A DNA stretch of 64,000 nt from Cristatella mucedo (taxonomy: Eukaryota > Bryozoa > Phylactolaemata > Cristatellidae): positions 3,357,501 to 3,421,500 of the forward strand of contig WPIO01000012.1 of NCBI GenBank assembly GCA_009760855.2. The letters run 5' to 3'. Positions 22,427-32,745 of this stretch are shown here, one piece after another. The first letter of the stretch is position 1. Every line of letters begins with the position of its first letter. Under the pieces are notes generated by a model, which was not told where the DNA came from, searched no databases, and was given only the letters and a program-made list of their open reading frames with translations. The position numbers were made by a program, and so were the translations under genes.

Positions 22427-22690
22427 TGCTGGACACGGCCATTACTGACGTTGCACTTCCACATATTTGGTGCGGTGCAGCTGCACAGGTAGAACCGCAG
22501 CTGGACCACGGTTGACTCTCGCTGCTGTTGAAGTCTATTTCATTATAGCACGAGCATCTGGTCTGTTGGACTCCTGCCACCTCATATCCTCTGTTGGAGC
22601 ACAGCTCTCGACAACCCGTGACAGTCATTCGCTGGTTTGGAGTGTATTGAAACCTCGCCACTGGAGGAACAGTGTAGCAATCGTCAAAAA
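22427..22690 (-). CDS. WSC domain, copy 1 (single exon)
   Basis: A 264-nt exon, phase 1 to phase 1, acceptor ctcatttatttttcag and donor AGCA|GTACGT. It reads DDCYTVPPVARFQY, RMTVTGCRELCSNRGYEVAG, RCSCYNEIDFNSS, SSCGSTCAAAPHQICGSAT. All eight WSC cysteines are in canonical order (C-Y, GC---C, C-C, SC---C, Q-CG). WSC modules are extracellular, carbohydrate-associated domains found in yeast stress sensors and in animal polycystins and kremens. It follows the C-type lectin exon 24658-24912 in phase, so the protein reads lectin then WSC. Confidence 0.85.
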
Positions 22691-24039
22691 CTGAAAAATA
22701 AATGAGAGAATGAATCAATCATGCTGACCCTCCAGGGATTTCAGCAGAATAAATTCAAGTTGATCAATTTGAATCATGAATCATAAGATCATTGATTCAA
22801 TTTGAATTTAAGTTGATTCATCAAAGAACAGTGACAGATTGCGTAGCAACAGTGCAATTAAGCAGATGCCTATTAAGCTCAAGGGCATACCGCAACGCCA
22901 CGCACCACGCACCTCACGCCTCACACATACCTAACCACATTTCCGGGCAGCGATCTTATGCAAAGCTGCTACCACAGACTTTTCAACTACAAAGATGACA
23001 TTTATAAAGCAAAACGTTAATTTGTATACGATTTCAAGACTTGCTACTCAATATTATCTGTGGCGTTTAATATACTGCTGACTTTAGTCAAGGTAGATGT
23101 ATAGAGAGGACGCTCGCTTCAACCGCAGCTTGCATTGGAATGCCTTTGATGCTAACTAGTTTGACAAAATTTGAGTTCTTAATCGCACCGTACAATAAGT
23201 GTTAATAAGTCTTTCAGTAAGTGATAATGCTGCTGCTATAATACCGACTCAGGCACAAAAACTGCCAATTAACTGGGCATCCATGATGTCACTTTTCAAA
23301 TCAATATAAATATCGATTTTTTTCGAATAAATGCCTCAATAATGTGCCAAATAATTATCAGATGCGCAAGCAGTTGAGTACACCACTTTTTGATACTTTA
23401 ACCTTTGGTGCGGCACCGCTAATTGAAGCTTAATTAAATTCCTGACGACTTTTGCCAATGCTCGTAGCTTGGTTTCAAAGAACTGGCGGGCACAATATGC
23501 CTCTCGTGATGCCAATTTGAGTCTCTGTAATAGAATTAGAATTAGAATATCCCCATTAAAACGGTGAATATCTCAATGACTTAACCTATTAGAAAAGATT
23601 ATGATTGTATCCAGCTGCTATCTGATAAGAATTATTTTTATCCCGGCGCCACTGAGAGCAAATGAATAGTATCACTAACATCGCACTTTCGTTGTACAAA
23701 CGTTTCTTGCCTGAAAAAGCCCTAGAGGATACGAAGTGATAGAAAAATGACTGAGATTTCTCCAAACAACTGCTTTTCTTGTTAAAATAATCTGTTCGTT
23801 GGGGAAATCTGTTCGAGAGAACAGACGATAATTCATTCAATGCAGCATCCTGCCTAATTATGCTCACAAACTTGAGCAAATTATATTGCTATATTGACAA
23901 ACTCTTTCGTTAGCCCGTGATTAGCACGTTAAGGTTAAATCGCAACCTAATCAGTGCAGGCCTCAAGACACCACTAACTTGTCAGGAAAAGAATATACAA
24001 AAAGCATCCACGAAGTAAAACACATTTCTTTCATTTGTA
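22691..24039. other. Intron between lectin copy 1 and WSC copy 1 (left part)
   Basis: At 22730-22830 it has an imperfect inverted/direct repeat of ttgattcaatttgaat-type blocks. Otherwise AT-rich, and I see no gene. Confidence 0.35.
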
Positions 24040-24160
24040 TACCACCCTAAGAGAATGCAATCTCTATTTAGCCAGATGCTTTACATATGCCGCAGGGCTC
24101 GAGCCCACGACCGTGGTCGTTAAAGGCGTGCACCTTAAATATAGGTGCCTAGTGTTACCG
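24040..24160 (-). repeat. SINE-2 copy
   Basis: The reverse complement reads gaccacggtcgtgggctcga then gccctgcggcatatgtaaag, followed by a tail ending ttctcttagggtggtat. Same family as 42325-42480. Confidence 0.65.
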
Positions 24161-24319
24161 CTCATATTTCCCAGAAAATAATGTTGAGCTGCACGAACAA
24201 ATTTCCTTCCGATAATATTTCTAGTTAAGGCGGCGGCAGCAGATCACTCTGGGAGCCTTTCTTCGGAACGCAGCTGTGACAATCTTGACAAAGTTGAGAA
24301 GGAATATGTTACCTAGTTG

Positions 24320-24600
24320 TGCAGTCTTTTTTTTCGCTACGGCCTTTCGCTGCACGTGGCCATTCGACATAAAGCCGCGAAGCAGCTGACTTTCCGACGC
24401 TCCGCGACCGATCGCTTTTGTGGCTACGCGAAGTCACTGGCGGCACCGATCCGCTCCGTAGCCGAAGGCCGAAGGATACGCATCCCGGATCGGCGATGCC
24501 CCCGGATGCGAATACAGGAGTGGATATCGTGGATACGAGGGTTTCGAGTTCACTCAGCCTGCCCCTTGTAAATGGACTCACTCGCTGTACTCTTTCGGTC
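24320..24600. other. GC/CpG-rich intronic patch
   Basis: A sharply CpG-rich segment in AT-rich surroundings, with repeated cggat/gatcgg and ggatgcg words. Long open frames exist on both strands (24309-24581, 24317-24571, 24418-24738), as expected from high GC alone, and none resembles a known protein. It could be a regulatory CpG patch or a repeat. Confidence 0.3.
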
Positions 24601-24657
24601 GACGCTGTGCGGCAAAGGAAAGAAGAGTGCCTACTAGTTCAGTCGAGACAAACTTAC

Positions 24658-24912
24658 TTCTCTGTTTACATATGTAGGCCGCTTGCGTGTTTGTACAGCT
24701 CACAGCAGACCACACGTACGCAACGGATCCGCCACTGAGGGAACTCTTCGTCAGCCGGTAGCAGTTTCCGCTGGCCCCGTTGAACTTGGAGTAGACCAAC
24801 AAGCTGCCGTCAGCCCATGTCATTTTGCTAGCCATCGACGTCACGTCAATAGATGTATCAACAGCGAATAGGCCAATGTGAAAGGTTGCTATCGTCGAAA
24901 GAGTCGTATTTC
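24658..24912 (-). CDS. C-type lectin domain, copy 1, second half
   Basis: A 255-nt exon, phase 1 to phase 1, acceptor gctcggttttctatag and consensus donor AGAA|GTAAGT. It reads NTTLSTIATFHIGLFA, KMTWADGSLLVYSKFNGASG, NCYRLTKSS and YVWSAVSCTNTQAAYICKQR. HIGL, TW-DG and the three cysteines (NC, SC, IC) are the expected C-terminal half landmarks. The WND calcium-binding motif is replaced by WSA and there is no EPN/QPD triplet, so classical calcium-dependent sugar binding is unlikely. It joins in phase to 26217-26387 and to WSC copy 1. Confidence 0.8.
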
Positions 24913-26054
24913 CTATAGAAAACCGAGCGAGCTTCCAGTAGGCAATCACGGAGCATAGGCTGCTGTGTAGAACAATGCAATCGACTGCAAAAATACGAGA
25001 AAGTTCTCGGTTCCAAATTATATTTACCAAAGATCGACTCCCCCATTAGGCCAAGTGATCTAAACAGGCGTACGCTTTATTTATTTAAATAAATTAGAGT
25101 GCTGAGAGTTCTCCGTAAGTTAGGCCTCGGCGAGAGCAAGTAACAGATCAAAGCTGGAGATGGTCGCCTGGGTTTTGCCTCAAGAGGCAGCAATCACAAT
25201 CCTGGCCGTGGTAGTTGGAATTACCAGGTTAAAACCTTATTAAATTCAACGCATTATAGATTATTCTCGAGAAAGATTCTGACGGAAGTGAACTCTTCAA
25301 GTAGAAATCAAATATAAAAATCCGTAAAATCGTATTACCTTAAATTATAAAAAGGAGCTACATGTCGAGCGTCAGGAAACACTAAGCTCCCATATTTGCC
25401 CTATGCTAGAGTGAATATAAAGCCCGTAGCACGTCACAGAAATTAGCACTAATCACATGGCGGCATCGATCGCAGTTGTGGAGGGATAACCTTGGTAACC
25501 TTGAGTGGCACATTTTGCCAAACAACTCAGCACCCACAATAATGGTGCAATTAACCAGATTTTAAGATGCACTGAGAATCTGGAAACAGTTTCGGCAATG
25601 GGTAAGAGGTGACCAGGCGGCCACCGGCAAGAAACGCCCGGCTCAGTTTTACTACTCGAGTATTCAAATGACTAAAGTTCTATTTTTCTTCGTGGTGTTC
25701 TCGATAATACATCAATTAAAAAAATTAAAAGAGTTTGAAGTAAAGAGAATATCTGAAATACAGAGGTCACGAATTCGGACCAGATGCTACTGACTCTCCG
25801 ATATGCATGTGTGAAGACAGAGTACCATCATTTCTGGCCTATGAAAGAGTTGGCACGGCAGTTTTATAAGGATCGTATAGTAGAAATCTCGAGCTTGAGC
25901 CTGGAGTAGCTCGCCAAAAAGATCAGCATTACACTCCTTGTTTGAGTATTGATAAGAAACTATTGTCGCCGTGCATATGTCGGTGCGCTGGTGCTGCTAA
26001 ACATCAAACGCTTCGTCTAACCGATGCTGGTGCCACAACAGCTGGGTTTTTCGT
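24913..26054. other. Intron within C-type lectin copy 1
   Basis: About 1.1 kb without a recognised repeat or gene. The ORF reading 24858-25046 on the minus strand is intron read-through from the neighbouring exon. Confidence 0.4.
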
Positions 26055-26198
26055 ATGGAGTCGTTGCTTCGCAATCCACACACCGCCGCATTTGTGCAAC
26101 TTGCAGTGACCAGGCACGCTATCTTTGAACAGTGGCGCTCAGCTAACGAGCTCAGCCGGTCTAAGGCTCTCGAGGCCCAGCTTGCCCAGCCCCTTAAG
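26055..26198 (+). CDS. Candidate plus-strand first exon, unidentified
   Basis: An ATG at 26055 opens 48 codons, ending at a CTTAAG|GTAAAG donor. It reads MESLLRNPHTAAFV, HAIFEQWRSANELSR then SKALEAQLAQPLK, a helical, coding-like composition. It lies on the strand opposite to the lectin gene, 18 bp from a lectin exon's donor. I know no family for it. A GC-rich chance ORF is the alternative. Confidence 0.25.
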
Positions 26199-26216
26199 GT
26201 AAAGCTTCGATCTTAC

Positions 26217-26387
26217 CCTGGATAGTTCGCTCAACGAAAGCCTGCTCGTCCGAAGTTAGAATGGACAGCAGGTGCGAGCTGTCGGCGTTGCACGCAGCTT
26301 GAGCTTGAGTCCAGGATAGCTGTCCAGTGCGGAAGCTGTAGCAGTCGGAGCTCAGGTTCGATGACGTAAAGCTCACAGGACAGGCAC
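26217..26387 (-). CDS. C-type lectin domain, copy 1, first half
   Basis: A 171-nt exon, phase 1 to phase 1, acceptor tttacttctgttgacag and donor CCAGG|GTAAGA. It reads ACPVSFTSSNLSSDCYSF, then LSWTQAQAACNADSSHLLSI, then LTSDEQAFVERTIQ, an unmistakable N-terminal half of a C-type lectin domain (C-P, DCY-F, W--A---C----HL-SI---EQ-F). The hydrophobic run just upstream (AIVVILLLLT) looks like a signal peptide, but no ATG is in frame before a stop and part of it is the polypyrimidine tract, so it is read as intron. The start exon must lie upstream. Confidence 0.85.
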
Positions 26388-27359
26388 CTGTCAACAGAAG
26401 TAAAATGACTACGATGGCCCGTGTAAGGTCAGCTCGCAAGAGAGCACTATCGCCATGCTAACCTCAAGAGAGGCTAAATATGTCTATTACATTCAAAACT
26501 CAATGGGAAAATTACCACATGGACAGATTAAAAGGTCTAGATAGATTAAGCAGCGATAAAAATGGCTTGAATTAATCTATAACTAATACTAATACTATCT
26601 ACGATAAAAAGATATTGCCCCTCGTTAATTAGCCATAATTGGTTACACTGTGATTAAGCTGGAAACAGATCTAGCTCATCTGATAAAGGATCCAAGCAAT
26701 TATTGCAAGAAGTGTGTAGTCAAAATCAAAACCAATGCACTACGGGTTAACTTTGACAATCATGAAAGATCGCGATTAAGAAATGGCTTCAATTACGTTT
26801 GCCGCTGAACCTGGCGCAAATGCATTTAACAATCTACTGCAATCAATGGTTAAGATGAATAGTGCTAACGTACCCCAAAAATGCTCACAAGTCTTATATG
26901 ACTATTAATTAGAAGAAGTAGTGCATGTAATTTTCACATCAGAAAAAATGGATATATTTTCATGCTACCAAGCCTGCAAAATAGAAATGCCAATAAATCC
27001 TGAAGTACTGCGAACATAAATCAAATTATATGCATTACATTCTAAAAATAAGTTCACCTCAAGATTTATCAAAGTAGAATTTAGTTGAATTCCTCCGTAC
27101 ATTATAATTAATCTAATATAGTGATACCATTATAGCTTACGGCAACTAAGTCTGATAACTCCAAGATTACTGCTTCAAAATGATACCGTTATTGATCTTT
27201 GCGGTTAGGCAATATGGAAAAAGAGCGCAAAATTATCTCAAATTTTGCGCACATTAATACAAAAATTCCATGGAAATATAAATATTACTACAACCACTAA
27301 TTCGCATAGGCATTCTAGAAATCTCATCTCCGGTAGTAGAAACTTGTTTACACACTTAC
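26388..27359. other. Upstream intron or flank of the lectin gene
   Basis: AT-rich and without recognisable genes. The AATTATCTC/AAATTTTGCGC words at 27225-27250 form a short hairpin (gcgcaaaatt...aattttgcgc). Confidence 0.35.
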
Positions 27360-27428
27360 CGATTCCAGATTGTATTTTTTTAATTAGGCCAAATGCAAGT
27401 CCATTATTTGCTGTCACGTGCCGAGCTG
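27360..27428 (-). CDS. Candidate upstream exon of the lectin gene
   Basis: A strong acceptor (aattctcttcattgtag) and a strong donor (GAATCG|GTAAGTG) bound 69 open nt with phase 1 at both ends, reading ARHVTANNGLAFGLIKKIQ then SGI. The phase fits the lectin exon at 26217-26387. It is not a signal peptide and has no known motif. The next donor upstream at about 28268 (ATGAGAT|GTAAGT) would give a minimal start exon, but that is speculative. Confidence 0.35.
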
Positions 27429-28636
27429 CTACAATGAAGAGAATTTACAATATATAGTGATGGTTATTTGAACTGAATATTTGAAAGTACATTCAAAGTT
27501 TACTGGAATGAGATGACAAGCAAAAGCACGATTAGGGTCACCGGAGTTAATTCGTACTTGCATTTAAATAATTTTCACGCCGACTGGATGCATTAGCAAA
27601 TCATGGATTATCAGAATCTTCCAATAAATAAGAAATGGAGATAAAATTTGCATAACCTTTGATAAAAAAATTCTAATGAGGGCCTTTATTTGAAATTATT
27701 TATTGTGGTCAGCAATTGATCATTTTGTTGCAGTTTAACCACTTTTGGAGGAATAATAGAGTTGGCAGATTCCCGGGGCAAATAACCATGGGTTCGGCTT
27801 TGACGACCGACTGCTAGCGTTTATCAGATGGACGTATGATGTGAACTAGTGCCGATGGCCTCAAGCCGAGGTGAACCTCTCTCGCATGGCATAATTGTTG
27901 TTAATATGAGCGATTCGTCGAAATAATTACGCTTTTGCCAACTTGAGACGAAGTTTATTCACTGAAAAAATAGCGTTCGTGGCTACCTAAATTTCTATAT
28001 AAATATAACCGTTACCGCATTTCTCTACTGTTCCCATTACTATGCGTAGTGCATGAACTAATTGTTTTCGTCTATAAGTAAATCGTTGGCACTAGAGGGC
28101 CGAGCCCTCGGGTACCAGGCTGTGATATTACAGGAAGCATTCTAGCACGGCAATGCTGGCTGCTCATTGCTGAAGGCCCTGGTACCAAATTTCTAACTGG
28201 TCTTCACTTTTGACTTTTTTGTATTTACTTCTTAGACTGCTGGCCTGGTTTTCGCTATTCTTCTCTCTTTACTTACATCTCATGGGTCAGACCTCGTGGC
28301 TATGGTACTATTGGCTACCGATTGCTCACCAAGTAACATCTTAGCTGTGAATGGGACTAGAGAAAGCAAGTCAAGTCAAGCGCTGCTAGAAGTTTGCGTT
28401 CTGAGGTGCAGAATCATATGCAAACAGATACATTACAATCACCTATTAAAAATCAAGATAGCATTGTCAAGTGCATTACGATATAGATGCCGATCAAACC
28501 CATATACGGCGCATCAATGGTACAACTTGGCCAGGAAGATGCGAAACCTGAGGGCCTCAGATTCTCCACAGGACTATATATCTGGCTATACTTCAACCAG
28601 AATAACAGTAGTTAGTTTAGGGGTAAGGGCTTAAGA
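27429..28636. other. Intergenic or intronic sequence
   Basis: Holds a short palindromic element at 28110-28191 (ggtaccagg ... cctggtacc) and an ORF at 28296-28634 of unknown origin immediately before LINE A copy A2. Otherwise nothing recognised. Confidence 0.35.
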
Positions 28637-30895
28637 CGAGTTTGAACCTCTGACAAAGCGCACTGTACGTCCCCGCCCAGACGGCCTTTGGTTTACCACG
28701 GACATTAAACTAGCCAAGTCTACTAAACGAAAGCTTGAAAAAGCATACAATAGATCTGGACTAACTGTCCATCGACAGGCATATGAAGACTACTGTAGGT
28801 CATACCAATCGATCCTAGCAAATGCTATGTCTAGCTTCTATAAAAACATTGTTAAATCGCAGATCCACAATCCAAAAATGCTGATTTCGACAATCAACCA
28901 TCTCCTCAACCGTTCCCAGATTAGCTCCTTACCTGATGATCCTTGTGATTATCTAGCCGATCGCTTCTCTCGATTCTTTGTGCAGAAGATAGACAAGATC
29001 AGGGAATCCATCCCTGCGATGACAACCTCCCCACTAGAATGCTGTTCCTCGGTTCCTGGCTGCACCTCAATGTCTGCATTTAAGCAGGTCACTAGTGATC
29101 TAGTCCTAAAGTTCGTATCTCAATCAAAGAAGACAGCATGTCCTCTGGACCCTATTCCCACTGTCCTGCTCCTACGTTGCATTGATCTGCTGCTGCCATG
29201 CATAACTAACATAATTAATATGTCATTAGCCTCAGGTCATGTCCCAGCACCTTTCAAAAAAAGCTGTAGTCAGGCCACTTCTCAAAAAAGCTACACTATA
29301 CTAAGAGAACTTAAGCGACGACCGCCCAGTTTCCCATCTACCATTCCTATCAAAGACACTGGAACGGGTCGTGGCGGACCAGCCGAACTCGTATATCGAA
29401 ACCTCACACCTTGCTAGTAAGTTCGAGTCTGGCTTTAGAGCTAATCACTCCACAGAGTCAGCATTGCTTCGGGTATACAACGACCTACTTAGGAAAGCAG
29501 ACATTGGTAGAGTGTCTCTGCTTGTTTTGCTCGATCTTTCGGCAGCTTTTGACACCATCGATCACAAAGTTCTTCTAGAGCGCCTCTCATCTCGCCTGGG
29601 CATCACTGGCACTGCTCTGCAGTGGTTCAGGTCCTATCTCAGTGGGAGACTCCAGAGTATTGACGTGAATGGGCAAAGATCATCTGAAGTACCTCTGAAA
29701 TATGGAGTACCTCAGGGCTCAGTGCTAGGTCCGGTTCTTTTCACGGTTTATACTCTCCCTCTTGCTGATGTGATTGCCAAGCACAATCTAGGCTTTCACT
29801 TCTATGCGGATGACACTCAGTTATACCTTTGCTTTGATCCCTCCCAGCCTTCGAGCACCTCAATTTCTCTCAACTCACTTGCTGCATGCATTGATGACAT
29901 GCGCACATGGATGGCAGCAAATTTTCTAAAACTTAACGATGATAAAACTAACTTACTTGTTATGGGTAAACCCAGTGTGATTCAGAGATTGGAAAGGCCG
30001 ACTCTCAAAATTGGCTCTGCCAGCATAGCTCCTGTTAAATTAGCTCGAAATCTAGGTGTCATATTCCAAAGCGACCTCTCGTTAGACGACCATATCAGCT
30101 CCACAGTCAAATCCGCCTATTTCCAGCTTCATAACATTGCTAAAATTCGAGCTTGTTTAGATAAAGATACCACATCTAAGTTGATCCCTGCATTCGTGAC
30201 ATCCCTTCTCGACTTCTGCGACTCACTGCTTACTGGCCTACCAGCAGGTGCGATCAGGCGATTGCAACTGGTGCAAAACTCTGCAGCTAGGCTTGTCTGT
30301 CGTGAGCGTCACAGTTGCCACATTACTCCACTTCTCGCCGACCTGCACTGGCTACCAGTCAAGAAACGGATTGACTTCAAGGTTTTGTCGCTCACTTTTA
30401 GGTCCCTTCATTCTATGGCTCCAGCCTATCTTTCAGATATACTACCCCATCAGGCCAAGTATCGTACCACCCACTTTTCGGAATCCAACAGTCTAGAAAT
30501 ACCTTATACAACCTGAAATCCTTTGGAGACCGTGCATTTAGTTCGTATGCTCCCAAAGCCTGGAACTCCCTCCCGACCTGCGTCACAACATCCCCCGACC
30601 TGACCACATTTAAAAAGAACTTAAAAACACACCTATTTAGGACAGCAATTAGCGGGTCCCTGTGATTCGTCCTTGATGTGCTTGTGAGTGCTGACACTGT
30701 GCATGCTGCCACTAACCACATTCGCTTGCTGACCCTGTGCATGTCACCCCTAACCATATTATTCATTTTGTGTGTTTTTCAAGCATGATTTTACTTACCA
30801 TTTAATTGCATTTCACTTTGCAGCAAATGTTAAGCGCCTAGAGAGAGAGATTAAGTTCTCTGAGGGCGCTTTATCAAGTGAGTTATTATTATTAT
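28637..30895 (+). mobile_element. LINE A copy A2 (young, 5'-truncated)
   Basis: Begins in the linker after the endonuclease (reads EPLTKRTVRPRPDGLWF) and carries a nearly complete RT. The frame 28827-29417 and then, after a frameshift near 29265-29340, 29371-30516. Motifs in the second frame: AFDTID at residues 59-64, [10 protein letters not shown] at 111-120, FYADDTQLY at 144-152. The sequence then runs through the conserved C-terminal domain, 3' UTR, stem-like tail (gagagattaagttctctgag) and ATT run. The family resembles CR1/L2 LINEs: no poly(A), microsatellite 3' end. It is almost identical to copy A5 (55155-57290), so the family was recently active. Confidence 0.9.
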
Positions 30896-32567
30896 TGAAT
30901 GCTAAGGATGTGTTTAGATTGACAATTGATTTGCAATCAATTTGCCTAATTCCTATCTTTCATTAGATTTGATTTTTTACTGAGCTTTATAGGTGAGTTG
31001 CAAAGTTCTGAATAGACGATGCATTCAATTCTAACGTGGGATAAAATAATGGGAAACGGAGGAGCCGAGCTTGGCTTCCTTATCCAAGATGGCGGCATGG
31101 CCGATAAATAGTGAACTTTGAGGACGTATCGGTTGTATACTGTCTCAATCGTCAGTTAATTTATTGTTTTGTTGTTCCGAAGAGGCTTGTGTGCGTTCAA
31201 ATTCAGGATCTGCTAAAATCGGAGCTAATCAATTTTTTTTAAAGATGGGGTTATAGAGCACTTGGAAGGGCACCTCTTTGGAGGGCATATTCAAAGTTTT
31301 TACGAGAAGGAAAGTTACCTTTTGATAAGAGAAGCAATGAAATTTCCCTTGGGGCTACAGAGACCTGCCGGACAGCGAATCTTCAGTGTACAGCGTCATT
31401 GTCAGCTGCCAAGGGGCGAATAGATTTAGATGGAAACTAAACAGAAAGTTTTTGAGGCGGACTTGAAAATGCCAGTTCCAAAGTGGTCTCTTCTGGGAAG
31501 AGCCGCTAGTACATTTTTAAAGCACTCCAACAGGCAAAACAAGCGGACTCTTTTCAAATGAAGCAAGTAGCTTAAGCAAATAATATTCAGCCACATCTAT
31601 TTTGTCAGTTCAAGCCCGACACTGAAATGCAACTGGGTGAGTATTACATGTATAGAACATGGGCCGTTGAATAGTACGCTGCAGTTTTACTACCGTTCGA
31701 GCCAAATACTTTGTTTGTTTTAAAATAGGAAGCCTACCTACCAAAATATTGCCTTCACGAGGATTTCATTGCATCCACATTAGATGTCCATATTCCAGAG
31801 GCCATAGCACAGAGAAGTGTCTAACTAGCAGAGCTCAGAGTTCGACTGAGACACTGGAAAAAGTGTTGTGTGCGCCTGCTATTGTAATTAGCACGGCAGT
31901 CTCGGCCACTGATGTATGCCCCACCTGCAGCAGGTGGTTCAGCAATTGACTCGGTGCAGCACCCGGACTTTGATGTAAGCATGTGGCCCACCACAGATGC
32001 ACTCCCTTATCTGTGGTGAGTCAGCCAGCTCGTATATGTACCCGCTGACGGAGTAAAGATCGAGTCTCGTTTACCGCTCACGTTCGCCCGCTCGTGTCTC
32101 TGTGAGAATCCACAAGAACAGCCGCCGCCAGAGACACTGTCACAGAACGAAAGCCTTTGACGGCACCACAGATGTCGACTCAACTGCTATAACCTCACAA
32201 TAGTCGACATTTTCTTGCACGTAACTCCTCCGATACAAGTTTTTATGACAAATCTTTAGGTTAGAACACTTCTCCAGATGTGCCCGCTTATTGCAAAAGC
32301 CGGCACTTCTCGGTAAATTAGTACTCGTTGAAAAACGGCCACTCCGCTCACAAAAGGCCTTTTTAGACGAGCTCTCTACGTCCAATCAACAGAAAAACTT
32401 TGAAAAATAGCACTTGAGCTTTTTCTGCCTCCGCGGGTCTTAAATAAGGGGTAAGAGACGAAAACTTTCTGGTCCGCCTTCTAGATTAGAGCCGTGCTGC
32501 AGACAACCCCGTCTTGCCTGCTGCACGGAAGATGATTGCAGCCAAAGTCCTCCTGCAGCAAGATAAA
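30896..32567. other. Intergenic sequence
   Basis: ORFs at 31749-31949 (+) and 32140-32385 (-) have no recognised domain. The latter is cysteine-containing and basic but has no supporting splice sites. No repeat was identified. Confidence 0.35.
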
Positions 32568-32745
32568 TGTTGAGCCGTGATGGCACACTGGGTAAGACGG
32601 TTGCTTTCACGACCTTGGTCCCGAGGTCGCGGGTTTGATTCCTGCTGTGGGCGATCCTTTATCGCCACTGAAAGCGGTGGTGATAGCCGTAAAGGCTCTT
32701 CTGTCGCTATACAAAAAAGGTTGTTTGATCAGGTAGGATTTGTTT
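32568..32745 (+). repeat. SINE-1 copy
   Basis: A clear member: gatggcacactgggtaag (A box), cgcgggtttgattcctg (B box), gggcgatcctttatcgcc, gcggtggtgatagccg and gtcgctatacaaaa. Confidence 0.85.

Noticed and set aside
26388-26439. Signal peptide directly preceding lectin copy 1 (AIVVILLLLTGA)
   Set aside because: No in-frame ATG exists between it and an upstream stop, and the hydrophobic codons form a polypyrimidine tract before a consensus acceptor.
30413-30766. 117-aa ORF on the minus strand
   Set aside because: It is the antisense of LINE A copy A2's 3' region. The same shadow recurs in the other LINE A copies (56941-57147, 45246-45563).
32568-32650. Possible tRNA gene
   Set aside because: The A and B box-like segments belong to the head of SINE-1. 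No full cloverleaf with an anticodon stem was found, and the element recurs with the same non-tRNA body.
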